Shown piece after piece: positions 28,781 through 36,829 of a DNA stretch of 64,000 nucleotides; the first letter of the stretch is position 1, and the number at the start of each line of letters is the position of its first letter. The notes beneath the pieces were generated by a model. The model was not told where the DNA came from. It saw nothing but the letters and a program-made list of their open reading frames with translations, and did no database searches. The position numbers and the translations under genes were made by a program. The stretch is from the NCBI GenBank assembly GCA_052038485.1, contig JBQGCL010000173.1:1-64000 (forward strand), given 5' to 3'. This DNA is from JACVRW01 sp052038485. GTDB taxonomy: Bacteria; Actinomycetota; Thermoleophilia; Solirubrobacterales; Thermoleophilaceae.

Positions 28781-29962
28781 TTATTCGGGAAGGTCGAGCC
28801 CGACGTAGTTCTCGGCCAGCGAGGTGGAGGCCGCGCGCGAGCCGCACACGTAGTCGAGCTGCGCGACTTGGAGCTTCGCCTGGAAGCCGTCGACGTCGTC
28901 GGGCATCCGGTGCAGCATCGAGGTCATCCACCACGAGAAGTGCTGCGTGTGCCAGACGCGCCGCAGGCAGGTGTCCGAGTAGGCGGCCAAGAGGCTGTCG
29001 TCGCCGGTCGAGAACCAGCGCTCGAGCGCGTCGGCCAGCACCTTCACGTCGGCGACGGCCAGGTTCAGCCCCTTCGCGCCGGTCGGCGGGACGATGTGCA
29101 CCGCGTCGCCGGCGAGGTAGAGGCGGCCGTGCTGCATCGGCTCGGTCACGAAGCTGCGCATCGGGGTGATGCCGCGCTCGAAGATCGGTCCCTCGTTGAG
29201 GCGGAAGTCGCCGCTCGCGAGCCGCAGCTGGAGCTCCTCCCAGATGCGCTCGTCGGGCCAGGCCTCGAGCTCGTCGGTCGGCTCGCACTGGAGGTAGAGC
29301 CGCGTGACCGTCGGCGATCGCATGCTCTGCAGCGCGAAGCCGCGCTCGTGATGGGCGTAGATCAGCTCGTCGCTGGACGGCGCCGCCTCGGCGAGGATGC
29401 CGAGCCAGGCGAACGGCCACTCGCGCTCGTGGAAGGTCAGCACGCCCGCCGGAACCGCCCCGCGGCAGACACCGTGGAAGCCGTCGCAGCCGGCGATCAC
29501 GTCGCAGCGCAGCAGGTGCTCCTCGCCCTCGTGGCGGAAGCGCAGCGCGGGCGCGTCGGTCTCGATGCCCTCGGGGCGCACGTCGTCGACCTCAAACAGG
29601 AGCGGCCCGCCGAAATCGAGCCGCGCGGCGATCAGGTCCTTGACGACCTCCTGCTGGCCGTAGACCGTGATCGCGCGCCCGGTCAGGTCCGCGAAGTCGA
29701 TCCGGTGGCCGCGCTCGGCGAAGCGCAGCTCCACGCCGTGGTGCACGAGCCCCTGGCGCTCCATGCGCTCGCCCACGCCGATCCGCTTGAGCAGGTCGAC
29801 CGTCCCATGCTCGAGCACGCCGGCGCGCACGCGCTGCTCGACGTACTCGCGGCTGCGGTCCTCCAGCACGACGGCCTCGATCCCGCGCAGGTGCAGGAGG
29901 TGGCCGAGGACGAGCCCGGCCGGGCCCGCGCCGACGATCCCCACCTGGGTCCGCTCATTCAT
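28781..29962 (-). CDS. pobA: 4-hydroxybenzoate 3-monooxygenase
   Basis: The 393-residue FAD enzyme hydroxylates 4-hydroxybenzoate to protocatechuate with NADPH and O2, feeding PcaHG. Motifs: VGIVGAGPAGLVLGHLL (FAD), RAGVLEHGTVDLL, CDVIAGCDGFHG (the DG motif) and LYLAGDAVHIVPPTGAKGLN. Length is that of the family (about 394). ATG 29962 gives the usual PobA N-terminus. The start shares CATG with the start of the divergent MFS gene, so each promoter must lie in the other gene or the mRNAs are leaderless. Confidence 0.95.
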   Translation of the reverse strand: MNERTQVGIVGAGPAGLVLGHLLHLRGIEAVVLEDRSREYVEQRVRAGVLEHGTVDLLKRIGVGERMERQGLVHHGVELRFAERGHRIDFADLTGRAITVYGQQEVVKDLIAARLDFGGPLLFEVDDVRPEGIETDAPALRFRHEGEEHLLRCDVIAGCDGFHGVCRGAVPAGVLTFHEREWPFAWLGILAEAAPSSDELIYAHHERGFALQSMRSPTVTRLYLQCEPTDELEAWPDERIWEELQLRLASGDFRLNEGPIFERGITPMRSFVTEPMQHGRLYLAGDAVHIVPPTGAKGLNLAVADVKVLADALERWFSTGDDSLLAAYSDTCLRRVWHTQHFSWWMTSMLHRMPDDVDGFQAKLQVAQLDYVCGSRAASTSLAENYVGLDLPE

Positions 29963-31163
29963 GTCAGCATTTCTTACTCTTTCCGCGATCGCAAAGCCAG
30001 CACCCGCCAGCTCGGACCAGCTCGCGTCGCGGGGACGGCGCGCCCTCGCGACCGGCGTAACGCTCGTGGCCACCGGGGCGCTACCCGGCTTTCTCGCCGC
30101 GGCGCTCGCGCCGAACATCCGCGACGACTTCCCCTTCTCGAGCTCGTCGCTGGGCGTCGCGACCGCGCTCTACTACCTGGTCAGCATGGTCCTCTCGACG
30201 CCGATGGGCCGGCTGGTCGAGCGGATCGGGGCGGTCGCCGGCGTACGCGGCTCCGCCGGCCTGACCGCGCTCGCCTGCCTGCTCGTGGCGGCCTTCGCGA
30301 GCGACGCGGCGTCGTTGATCGTGCTGCTCTCCTTCGCCGGGATCGGCAACGCGCTGGCCAGCCCGGCGGTGAGCGCCTCGCTCAAGCACGAGATCGCACC
30401 GGCTCGGCGCGGGCTGGCGTTCGGGTCGCAGCAGGCCGGCGCGTCGATCGGCGCGCTGCTGGCGGGCCTCGCGCTGCCGGCGGTCGCGATCCCGTTCGGC
30501 TGGCAGTGGGCATACGTCGGCGTGGCGGCGCTGGCGCTGGCGGCAGCCGCGGCGTCGCCCGCGGGCATCCCGCGCCCACATCCGGCCGAGCGCGGCCGGC
30601 CGCCGCGCGGGCTCAACGTCGTGCACGCGATCGGGCTCACCGCGTTCCTGGCGAGCGCGGCGAGCGTCGGCTTCATCGCGTTCCTGGTCAGCTACTCGGT
30701 CGACCGCGGCATCTCCGACAGCGAGGCCGGCATCCTGCTGGCCGTGGTGAGCGGCTGCGCGGCGGCTTCCCGGATCGCGCTGGGGGTGCTGGCCGACCGC
30801 GGCAGCCAGGACGCGTTGCGACCCGTCCCGGCGATGTTCCTGGTCAGCGCGGCCGGCTACCTGCTGCTGATCGTCGGCGAGCCGATCGTGATCGTGATCG
30901 CCGCGCTCGCGGTCGGCAGCTTCGGCTGGGCGTGGCCGGGGGCGCTCAACCTGGCCGTCGTTCAGTACAGCCCGGACGCGCCGGCCTGGGCTGTCGGGGT
31001 GATGCTGGGCGGGCTGTTCGCCGGCGCGGTGGCGGGACCGCTCGCCATCGGCCTGCTCGCGCACGCCGACCACTTCGCGCTCGCCTGGATCATGTGCTCG
31101 GTGTTCGCGCTGCTCGCGGCGGCGACGGTGGTGGCCGTTCGCCGGGCTGGGTATCGTTCCTGA
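29961..31163 (+). CDS. MFS transporter
   Basis: The 400-residue protein has about 12 membrane segments, with the loop 2-3 region GRLVERIG and the repeat-like LGVLADRGSQDALRP after segment 8, as in major facilitator proteins. A cytoplasmic N-terminus of about 27 residues precedes segment 1. Divergent from pobA, it is likely an aromatic acid importer or related exporter; substrate motifs of the AAHS group are not clear. The only plausible start is ATG 29961, overlapping the pobA start codon on the other strand; no Shine-Dalgarno sequence precedes it. Confidence 0.85.
   Translation: MSAFLTLSAIAKPAPASSDQLASRGRRALATGVTLVATGALPGFLAAALAPNIRDDFPFSSSSLGVATALYYLVSMVLSTPMGRLVERIGAVAGVRGSAGLTALACLLVAAFASDAASLIVLLSFAGIGNALASPAVSASLKHEIAPARRGLAFGSQQAGASIGALLAGLALPAVAIPFGWQWAYVGVAALALAAAAASPAGIPRPHPAERGRPPRGLNVVHAIGLTAFLASAASVGFIAFLVSYSVDRGISDSEAGILLAVVSGCAAASRIALGVLADRGSQDALRPVPAMFLVSAAGYLLLIVGEPIVIVIAALAVGSFGWAWPGALNLAVVQYSPDAPAWAVGVMLGGLFAGAVAGPLAIGLLAHADHFALAWIMCSVFALLAAATVVAVRRAGYRS
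31152..31157 (+). promoter_or_regulatory. -10 element TATCGT before the gene at 31167
   Basis: TAnnnT hexamer ending nine bases before ATG 31167, inside the last codons of the MFS gene. Confidence 0.35.
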
Positions 31164-31166
31164 CCC

Positions 31167-31406
31167 ATGCGGATCGCCTTGGTCGTCCTCCCCACCTGGC
31201 TGCTGCTCGCGGCGCCCGCCTTCGCCGGCGACAACGGCGAGGGCCTGGTCGGCGAGACCGACGACCGCATCATCACCTTCTTCTGCCTCGGCCTGGTCGT
31301 GGCCTTCACGCTGCTGGTCACGCTGCTGACCGCGTGGCAGTCGTCGCTGGAGCGGCGCAAGGAAGAGCGCAAGGCGAGCGAGCTGCGCAAGCGCGTCGGC
31401 TGGTAG
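31167..31406 (+). CDS. small exported/membrane protein, unknown function
   Basis: The 79-residue product starts with a signal-like segment (LVVLPTWLLLAAPAFAG, possible cleavage after AFA), then an acidic stretch, one membrane helix (FFCLGLVVAFTLLVTLLTAW) and a strongly charged helical tail (LERRKEERKASELRKR). It begins three bases after the MFS stop. No family is recognised. Confidence 0.65.
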   Translation: MRIALVVLPTWLLLAAPAFAGDNGEGLVGETDDRIITFFCLGLVVAFTLLVTLLTAWQSSLERRKEERKASELRKRVGW

Positions 31407-31420
31407 CTCCCAGAAAGGCC

Positions 31421-31444
31421 GCAGCCCCGTCGGGGCGGGGCTGC
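31421..31444 (+). terminator. GC-rich hairpin after the MFS/small-protein genes
   Basis: Perfect 8-bp stem GCAGCCCC/GGGGCTGC with an 8-base loop, 14 bases after the stop at 31406. It has no T-run, so it may need Rho or act as an intrinsic element of the high-GC type. Confidence 0.5.
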
Positions 31445-31536
31445 GAGCGCGAGGAGGGATCTGCACTGACAATGCTGGCGCCCCACGAGGGCTCCGGTGT
31501 GAACAGTCTGAGAAACCTCTGGCAAGCTTCCCCGCC

Positions 31537-32304
31537 ATGCCCGACGACGTCAGATACGAGCGCAGCGGCGCCGCCGCGGTCCTCACGATCGACCGCCAGG
31601 AGCGCCGCAACGCCATCGACGGGCCGACCGCGGAGCTGCTGACCGAGGGCTACCGGCGTTTCGTCGCCGACGACGAGGCGCGCGTGCTGGTCATCACCGG
31701 CGCCGGCGAGCTGGCCTTCTGCGCCGGGGCCGACCTGAAGGCGATCGAGAGCTTCGCCCCGCGGCTCGGGCTCGAGGACGGGCCGCTGGGCTTCACGCGC
31801 CTGATCTCGCCCAAGCCGACGATCGCCGCGATCTCGGGCTGGTGCCTCGCCGGCGGGCTCGAGCTCGCGCTCTGGTGCGACCTGCGCATCGCCACCGAGG
31901 ACGCCAAGCTCGGCTTCACCGAGCGCCGCTTCGGCGTCCCGTTGATCGACGGCGGCACGCAGCGCCTGCCGCGCATCGTCGGGCTCGGCCGCGCACTCGA
32001 CATGATCCTCACCGGCCGGATCGTCGAGGCCGAGGAGGCCGAGCGGATCGGGCTGGTCACGTCCGTCGTGCCGGCCGGGCAGCACCTGGCGCGTGCGGTC
32101 GAGATCGCGGAGGCCCTCGCCCGCTTCCCGCAGGACACGATGCTCGCCGACCGCGCCGCCGCGCTCGAGGGCATCGGGCTCACGTTCGAGGAGGGCATGC
32201 GGCTCGAGGCGCGCTCCGCCCTCCCCACGCGCGAGACCGCCTGGGCGGGTGCGTCGCGGTTCGCCGCCGGCGAGGGCCGCGGCGGCGCCGGCGCCGGGGT
32301 CTGA
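31537..32304 (+). CDS. enoyl-CoA hydratase/isomerase (crotonase family)
   Basis: A 255-residue crotonase-fold protein. The oxyanion-hole segments are AFCAGADLKAIE and AAISGWCLAGGLELALWCD; catalytic-type Glu residues are present in GGLELAL and FTERRFGVPLIDGGTQRLP, as in hydratases. It would hydrate a 2-enoyl-CoA in fatty acid or aromatic acid degradation. ATG 31537 is preceded by a 130-base gap holding a terminator and no clear ribosome site. Its stop overlaps the ABC ATPase start by one base (TGATG). Confidence 0.9.
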   Translation: MPDDVRYERSGAAAVLTIDRQERRNAIDGPTAELLTEGYRRFVADDEARVLVITGAGELAFCAGADLKAIESFAPRLGLEDGPLGFTRLISPKPTIAAISGWCLAGGLELALWCDLRIATEDAKLGFTERRFGVPLIDGGTQRLPRIVGLGRALDMILTGRIVEAEEAERIGLVTSVVPAGQHLARAVEIAEALARFPQDTMLADRAAALEGIGLTFEEGMRLEARSALPTRETAWAGASRFAAGEGRGGAGAGV

Positions 32305-33158
32305 TGGCGCCCGCGATCGAGGTCTCCGAGCTGCGCAAGTCGTACGGCTCGCTCGAGGCCGTGCGCGGGGTCTCGTTCGAGGTCCAGCCGGGCGAGATCT
32401 TCGGGCTGCTCGGGCCCAACGGCGCGGGCAAGACGACCACAGTCGAGATCCTCGAGGGCTACCGCGACCGCTCCGGCGGCGACGTGCGGGTGCTCGGCAA
32501 GGACCCGGAGGTGCGCGACCGCCACCTCCAGGAGCGGGTGGGCATCGTGCTCCAGTCGAGCGGCTTCTACCCGCGCGTGACCGTGCGCGAGGCGGTGACC
32601 CATTTCGCCAAGGCCTATCCCGCGCCGCGCGACCCCGAGGAGACGATTTCGCTGGTCGGCCTCGACGAGAAGGCCGACGCGCGCACGAAGGACCTGTCCG
32701 GCGGCCAGCGGCGGCGCCTGGACCTCGCACTCGCGCTGATCGGCGACCCCGACCTGATCTTCCTGGACGAGCCGACCACGGGGTTCGACCCGGCCGCGCG
32801 CCGGACCGCCTGGGGGGTCGTGCGCAAGCTCAAGGAGCTCGGCAAGACGATGCTGCTCACGACCCACTACCTCGACGAGGCCCAGGAGCTGGCCGACCGG
32901 GTCGCGATCGTGAAGGACGGCCGGATCGTCGCCGAGGGCCCGCCCGACAGCCTCGGGCCGGGCAGCTCGCGCTACCGGATCTCATACGTGTCCGAGGGGC
33001 GGCGCGTGGAGCACCAGACCGACGACCCGACCGAGCTGCTGCACCGGCTCACCCGCGACGCGCTGGCCCGCGACGAGCGACTCGAGGGGCTCGAGGTGAC
33101 CCGCCCGACGCTGGAGGAGATCTACCTCGAGCTGACCCGGGAGGCCGACACGGCGTGA
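32304..33158 (+). CDS. ABC transporter ATPase (drug/lipid exporter type)
   Basis: The 284-residue ATPase has Walker A GPNGAGKTT, signature LSGGQRRRLDLALAL, Walker B DLIFLDEPTTGFD and the H-loop LLTTHYLDEA. The C-terminal 80 residues are the extension found in DrrA/CcmA-type exporters. Its GTGA overlap with the permease gene makes a two-gene ABC-2 exporter. Substrates cannot be named. Confidence 0.93.
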   Translation: MAPAIEVSELRKSYGSLEAVRGVSFEVQPGEIFGLLGPNGAGKTTTVEILEGYRDRSGGDVRVLGKDPEVRDRHLQERVGIVLQSSGFYPRVTVREAVTHFAKAYPAPRDPEETISLVGLDEKADARTKDLSGGQRRRLDLALALIGDPDLIFLDEPTTGFDPAARRTAWGVVRKLKELGKTMLLTTHYLDEAQELADRVAIVKDGRIVAEGPPDSLGPGSSRYRISYVSEGRRVEHQTDDPTELLHRLTRDALARDERLEGLEVTRPTLEEIYLELTREADTA

Positions 33159-33883
33159 GCCCGATCGCCCTCGCCTGGCAGCAATTCCGCTTCGAGCGCA
33201 AGCTGTTCTGGCGCAACCCGAGCGCGGCCTTCTTCAACTTCCTGCTGCCGCTGCTGCTGCTCTTCCTGACGGCGAGCGCGTTCTCGGCCGACGAGGACGA
33301 GCTGGAGGTGCTGATCCCCGGCATCGCCGGAATGGGCGTGCTCGCCACCACCTTCACCGCGCTGGCCTTCAACATCACGATCCTGCGCGACGACGGCGTG
33401 CTCAAGCGCTGGCGCGGCACACCGATGCCCGCGGGGTCGTACCTGGCCGGCCTGCTCGCCTCGGCGGCGGTCAACGCGTTCGCGCAGGTGGTGCTCGTGG
33501 TGACGATCGGCAACCTCGTCTACGGGGTCGAGTGGCCCCAGGACCCGCTCATGCTCGTGCTGTTCACGGCGCTCGGGGTGGTCTGCTTCGCGGCGCTCGG
33601 GGTCGCCTTCTCGCACGCGATCCCGAACGAGGACGCCGCGCCCGCCTACACGAACGCGGTGTTCCTGCCGACGATCTTCATCTCCGGTGTCTTCTACTCG
33701 TCCGACGACCTGCCCGACGTGCTCAAGGCGATCGCCGAGGCGCTGCCGCTGAAGCACCTGATCGACGGGCTGTCCGAGGCGATCGTGGGCGGCGGCGGGG
33801 ACGCGGGGACGGCCGCGCTCGTCGTGGGCGGCTGGACGGTGGCGGGGCTGTTCCTGGCCGTCCGCTACTTCAGGTGGGAGTAG
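33155..33883 (+). CDS. ABC-2 type transporter permease
   Basis: The 242-residue membrane protein has six hydrophobic segments with an early FFNFLLPLLLLFLTASAF and the ABC-2 family motif region FLPTIFISGVFYSSDDLPDVL near segment 5. GTG 33155 overlaps the ATPase stop by four bases. It would form a homodimeric pore with the preceding ATPase. The stop lies three bases from the convergent metallopeptidase stop. Confidence 0.9.
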   Translation: MSPIALAWQQFRFERKLFWRNPSAAFFNFLLPLLLLFLTASAFSADEDELEVLIPGIAGMGVLATTFTALAFNITILRDDGVLKRWRGTPMPAGSYLAGLLASAAVNAFAQVVLVVTIGNLVYGVEWPQDPLMLVLFTALGVVCFAALGVAFSHAIPNEDAAPAYTNAVFLPTIFISGVFYSSDDLPDVLKAIAEALPLKHLIDGLSEAIVGGGGDAGTAALVVGGWTVAGLFLAVRYFRWE

Positions 33884-33886
33884 CGC

Positions 33887-34570
33887 CTAGAGCCTGAGCG
33901 CGTGGCCGTTGCGGCGCAGCCAGCGCTCGTGCTCGCGCCAGTCGGGCACCCGCTCGCTGAGCAGGATCCAGAAGCGCTGCGAGTGGTCGAGCACGTCGAG
34001 GTGGACCACCTCGTGCTCGACGACGTAGTCGAGCACCAGCGGCGGCGCCAGCATCAGACGCCAGTTGAAGCTCATCGCCCCGGTGGAGGAGCACGACGCC
34101 CAGCGCGTGCGCTGACCGCGGATCTGGAGCTTCGTGTAGGACGAGCCCCAGCGGCCGCAGGCGGCGTCGAGGCGGGGCGCCACCTCGGCCCGGGCCTGGC
34201 GGCGGTACCAGCGCTCGAGCGCGTCCCGCACGGTCGTGCCGCGCGGCAGAGCGACCTGCAGGCGATCGCCGCGCCGGGCCACGTGCTCGCGCACGCGCCT
34301 GCGCTCGACCCGGACGTCGAGGCCGAGCCGCTCGCCCAGGTAGGGCACCTCGCCGCCGTCGGTTAGCCGGGCCGGCGGCAGCTCGGCCTCGGTCTCGCGC
34401 ATCCGCTCCAGCGTGCGCTCGATCCAGGCGCGCTTCTCCTCGACGAACGGCTCCACGTCCCGGAGCGGAAAGCGCTGCGGTACGACGACCTCGATCCCGT
34501 CGCCGTCCACCAGGATGCGCGCGCGCCGCGCCCGCTCGGAGCGCCTGATGCGGTACGGAATCGCCGTCAC
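33887..34570 (-). CDS. YgjP-like (M48-related) metallopeptidase-domain protein
   Basis: A 227-residue protein of the DUF45/WLM group. The zinc motif is HEVVH in YVVEHEVVHLDVLDHSQRFW, with the third ligand likely His in the LDHS segment. CGRWGSSYTK and TRWASCSSTGAMSFNWRL are family hallmarks. The start is GTG 34570, eight bases after a TAGGCT element. The physiological substrate of this family is poorly known. Confidence 0.85.
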   Translation of the reverse strand: MTAIPYRIRRSERARRARILVDGDGIEVVVPQRFPLRDVEPFVEEKRAWIERTLERMRETEAELPPARLTDGGEVPYLGERLGLDVRVERRRVREHVARRGDRLQVALPRGTTVRDALERWYRRQARAEVAPRLDAACGRWGSSYTKLQIRGQRTRWASCSSTGAMSFNWRLMLAPPLVLDYVVEHEVVHLDVLDHSQRFWILLSERVPDWREHERWLRRNGHALRL

Positions 34571-34578
34571 CTTCAGCC

Positions 34579-34584
34579 AGCCTA
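34579..34584 (-). promoter_or_regulatory. -10 element TAGGCT before the metallopeptidase gene
   Basis: TAnnnT hexamer ending eight bases before GTG 34570, implying a leader of one or two bases. Confidence 0.4.
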
Positions 34585-34611
34585 AGCGCCGGTCCTGACG
34601 GCATCCAGCCC

Positions 34612-35358
34612 TCAGACGATGATTGGCACCGAGCCACCGTCGACCGACCAGGCCGCGCCGGTCACGTTCGCGGCGAGCTGCGAGCACAGGAAGACGATCA
34701 CCGCGGCGGCCTCGTCGTCGGTGCCCATGCGGCCGCGCGGCAGGCCTGCGGCCGTGTCGGCGAGCACCTGCTCCGCCGACTTGCCGCCGCGCCCGGCGAG
34801 CTGCTCGGCAAGGCCGCCCGGAGCGGTCCACGAGTCGCCCGCGATCGGGCCCGGCGCCACCGCGTTGACCGTCACGCCCTGACCGCTCCAGGTGTCCGCG
34901 AACAGTCGGCTGAGCGACAGCTCGGCCGCCTTGGTCACCGAGTAGGAGCCGTCCAGGCGGCGCGAGGGCCGCTTGCCGGACGAGGACGCGACGTTGACGA
35001 TCCGCCCGCCACCGGCCTCGGCCATCAGCGGCGCCAGCGCGCGCATCACCCGCATCGGGCCCATCACGTGCAGCTCCCACTGCTCCTTCCAGTCCGCGTC
35101 GGTCAGCTCGTCGAGCGTCCGCGTCATGGTCGTGCCGGCTGCGTTGACCAGCGCCCAGGGCGTGGCCGGGCAGGCCGCCAGCAGGCGGTCGGGTGCGTCG
35201 GAGGCGGTGACGTCGAGCTCGAGATCGGCGCCCCGGCGGGCCACACCGAGCACCTCGGCGCCCTCTTGCTTCAGCATGCGGGCGGTCGCCGCGCCGATGC
35301 CACGCGTCGCGCCGGTGACAACGCACAGCCTGCCGTCGAGACCGAGGTTCACGCGCAT
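34612..35358 (-). CDS. short-chain dehydrogenase/reductase
   Basis: The 248-residue SDR has the cofactor motif VTGATRGIGAATA, VNAAGT, and the active-site pair Ser (VASSSGK) and YSVTK. It most likely oxidises or reduces an alcohol/ketone with NAD(P); the short loop after LGVARRG gives no clear NADP preference. ATG 35358 shares CATG with the divergent YjbQ start; GTG at 35352 or 35370 are alternatives. Confidence 0.88.
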   Translation of the reverse strand: MRVNLGLDGRLCVVTGATRGIGAATARMLKQEGAEVLGVARRGADLELDVTASDAPDRLLAACPATPWALVNAAGTTMTRTLDELTDADWKEQWELHVMGPMRVMRALAPLMAEAGGGRIVNVASSSGKRPSRRLDGSYSVTKAAELSLSRLFADTWSGQGVTVNAVAPGPIAGDSWTAPGGLAEQLAGRGGKSAEQVLADTAAGLPRGRMGTDDEAAAVIVFLCSQLAANVTGAAWSVDGGSVPIIV

Positions 35359-35818
35359 GAAGTCAAACACCGTCTACCGGACGTTCCAAACCGCGGAGCG
35401 CCGCGAGCTGATCCGCATCACCGAGGACGTGCAGGACGCGGTCGACGAGGCCGGCATCCAGGAGGGCCTGGCGCTGGTCGCCGCCATGCACATCACCGCG
35501 GCGGTCTGGATCAACGACGACGAGTCCGGACTGCACGAGGACGTGCTCGAATGGCTCGACAAGATCGCGCCGCCGAGCTGGAAGCCGCCCGTCAACGAGG
35601 TCGCGAAGGAGCTGCTGCCCGACCCGGGCGACTACCGCCACCACCGCGGCGGCGAGGACAACGGCGACGCCCACCTCAAGAACCTGCTCGTCCATCACCA
35701 GGTGATCGTGCCGGTCACCGGCGGCCGCCTCGACCTGGGCCCGTGGCAGCAGGTCTTCTACTGCGAGTTCGACGGCCGGCGGCCGAAGCGGATGGTGATC
35801 AAGGTGCTTGGGGAATGA
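35357..35818 (+). CDS. yjbQ: YjbQ family protein (UPF0047)
   Basis: The 153-residue protein matches the YjbQ/UPF0047 family throughout: MKSNTVYRTFQTAERRELI, AAMHITAAVWINDDE, YRHHRGGEDNGDAHLKNLL and WQQVFYCEFDGRRPKR. The family binds a metal with conserved His residues and some members show thiamin phosphate synthase activity; the true role is unsettled. The N-terminus is exactly that of homologues, so ATG 35357 is secure although it overlaps the SDR start codon on the other strand. Confidence 0.92.
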   Translation: MKSNTVYRTFQTAERRELIRITEDVQDAVDEAGIQEGLALVAAMHITAAVWINDDESGLHEDVLEWLDKIAPPSWKPPVNEVAKELLPDPGDYRHHRGGEDNGDAHLKNLLVHHQVIVPVTGGRLDLGPWQQVFYCEFDGRRPKRMVIKVLGE

Positions 35819-35879
35819 GTGCCCTTGCGGCGTCTGCCCGCGCTCTGACGGCATCGCTCGCCATCCAGGCGGCGAGAAC

Positions 35880-35896
35880 GCGGGCCTGCGGCCCGC
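35880..35896. terminator. hairpin between convergent yjbQ and 2-hydroxyacid dehydrogenase
   Basis: Perfect 7-bp stem GCGGGCC/GGCCCGC with a TGC loop, directly against the dehydrogenase stop and 61 bases past the yjbQ stop; it could serve both strands. Confidence 0.5.
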
Positions 35897-36817
35897 TCAG
35901 TTCACCTGGTTCGGCATCGGCTCGCCGCGCAGCGCGGCCAGCATGTTGTCGACGGCCATGTCGGCCATCCGCTCGCGGGTGGCGTGCGTGGCCGAGCCCA
36001 GGTGGGGCAGCACGAGCAGGTTGGGCGCGTCGAGCAGCGGGTGGTCGGCCGGGAGCGGCTCGGGGTCGGTGACGTCGAGCGCCGCGCCGGCGATCTCGCC
36101 GGCGTGCAGCGCCGCCGCCAGCGCCTCCGTGTCGACGACCGGCCCGCGGGCGGTGTTGACCAGGTAGGCGGTCGGCCTCATCCGGCGCAGCGCGCCGGCG
36201 TCGATCAGCCCTCGCGTCTCGGGCGTCAGCGGCGTGTGCACCGAGACGAAGTCGGAGCGCTCCAGCAGCTCCTCGAACCGGACCCCGCCGCTGCGGCTCG
36301 TGTGCAGCACCGTGCACCCGAAGCCCTCCAGCCGCCGCGCCACGGCCTGCCCGATGCGGCCGAATCCCACGATCCCCACGGTCGACCCGTACAGGTCGCG
36401 GCCGAGCAGCTGGTCGGGCTCCCAGGTCAGCCAGTCGCCCCGCCGCACGTACGCGTCGCCGTCCAGCAGGCGCCGCGCGATGCCGAGCATCAGCGCCACG
36501 GCGAGGTCGGCGGTCGTGTCGGTCAGCACGCCGGGGGTGTTGCCCACCGGAAGCCCGCGCTCGGTGGCGGCCTCGACGTCGATGTTGTCCACGCCGACCG
36601 CGTAGTTCGAGATCGCGCGCAGGTTGGGGGCGGCGTCCATCAGCTCCGCGTCGACCCGGTCGGTCAGCATCGGCAGCAGCCCGTCGGCGTCACGCACGCC
36701 CTCGAGCAGCGCTTCACGGGGCGGCGGGCGGCGGTCCGGCCAAACGTGGACCTCGTGCTCTGCAACGAGCCGGTCGAGCGCGCCGCCGGGCAGCGCCCGG
36801 GTGACGAACACCTTCAT
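35897..36817 (-). CDS. D-2-hydroxyacid dehydrogenase (glyoxylate/hydroxypyruvate reductase-like)
   Basis: The 306-residue enzyme has the NAD motif VGIVGFGRIGQAVARRL, the catalytic Arg in VNTARGPVVDTEAL, Glu in DVTDPEPLP and His in VLPHLGSATHATRERM, with SNYAVGVDNIDV before them. It reduces a 2-keto acid such as glyoxylate or hydroxypyruvate. It diverges from the secreted protein gene, whose start is 12 bases away. Confidence 0.92.
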   Translation of the reverse strand: MKVFVTRALPGGALDRLVAEHEVHVWPDRRPPPREALLEGVRDADGLLPMLTDRVDAELMDAAPNLRAISNYAVGVDNIDVEAATERGLPVGNTPGVLTDTTADLAVALMLGIARRLLDGDAYVRRGDWLTWEPDQLLGRDLYGSTVGIVGFGRIGQAVARRLEGFGCTVLHTSRSGGVRFEELLERSDFVSVHTPLTPETRGLIDAGALRRMRPTAYLVNTARGPVVDTEALAAALHAGEIAGAALDVTDPEPLPADHPLLDAPNLLVLPHLGSATHATRERMADMAVDNMLAALRGEPMPNQVN

Positions 36818-36829
36818 GGAGGCGGCAGC

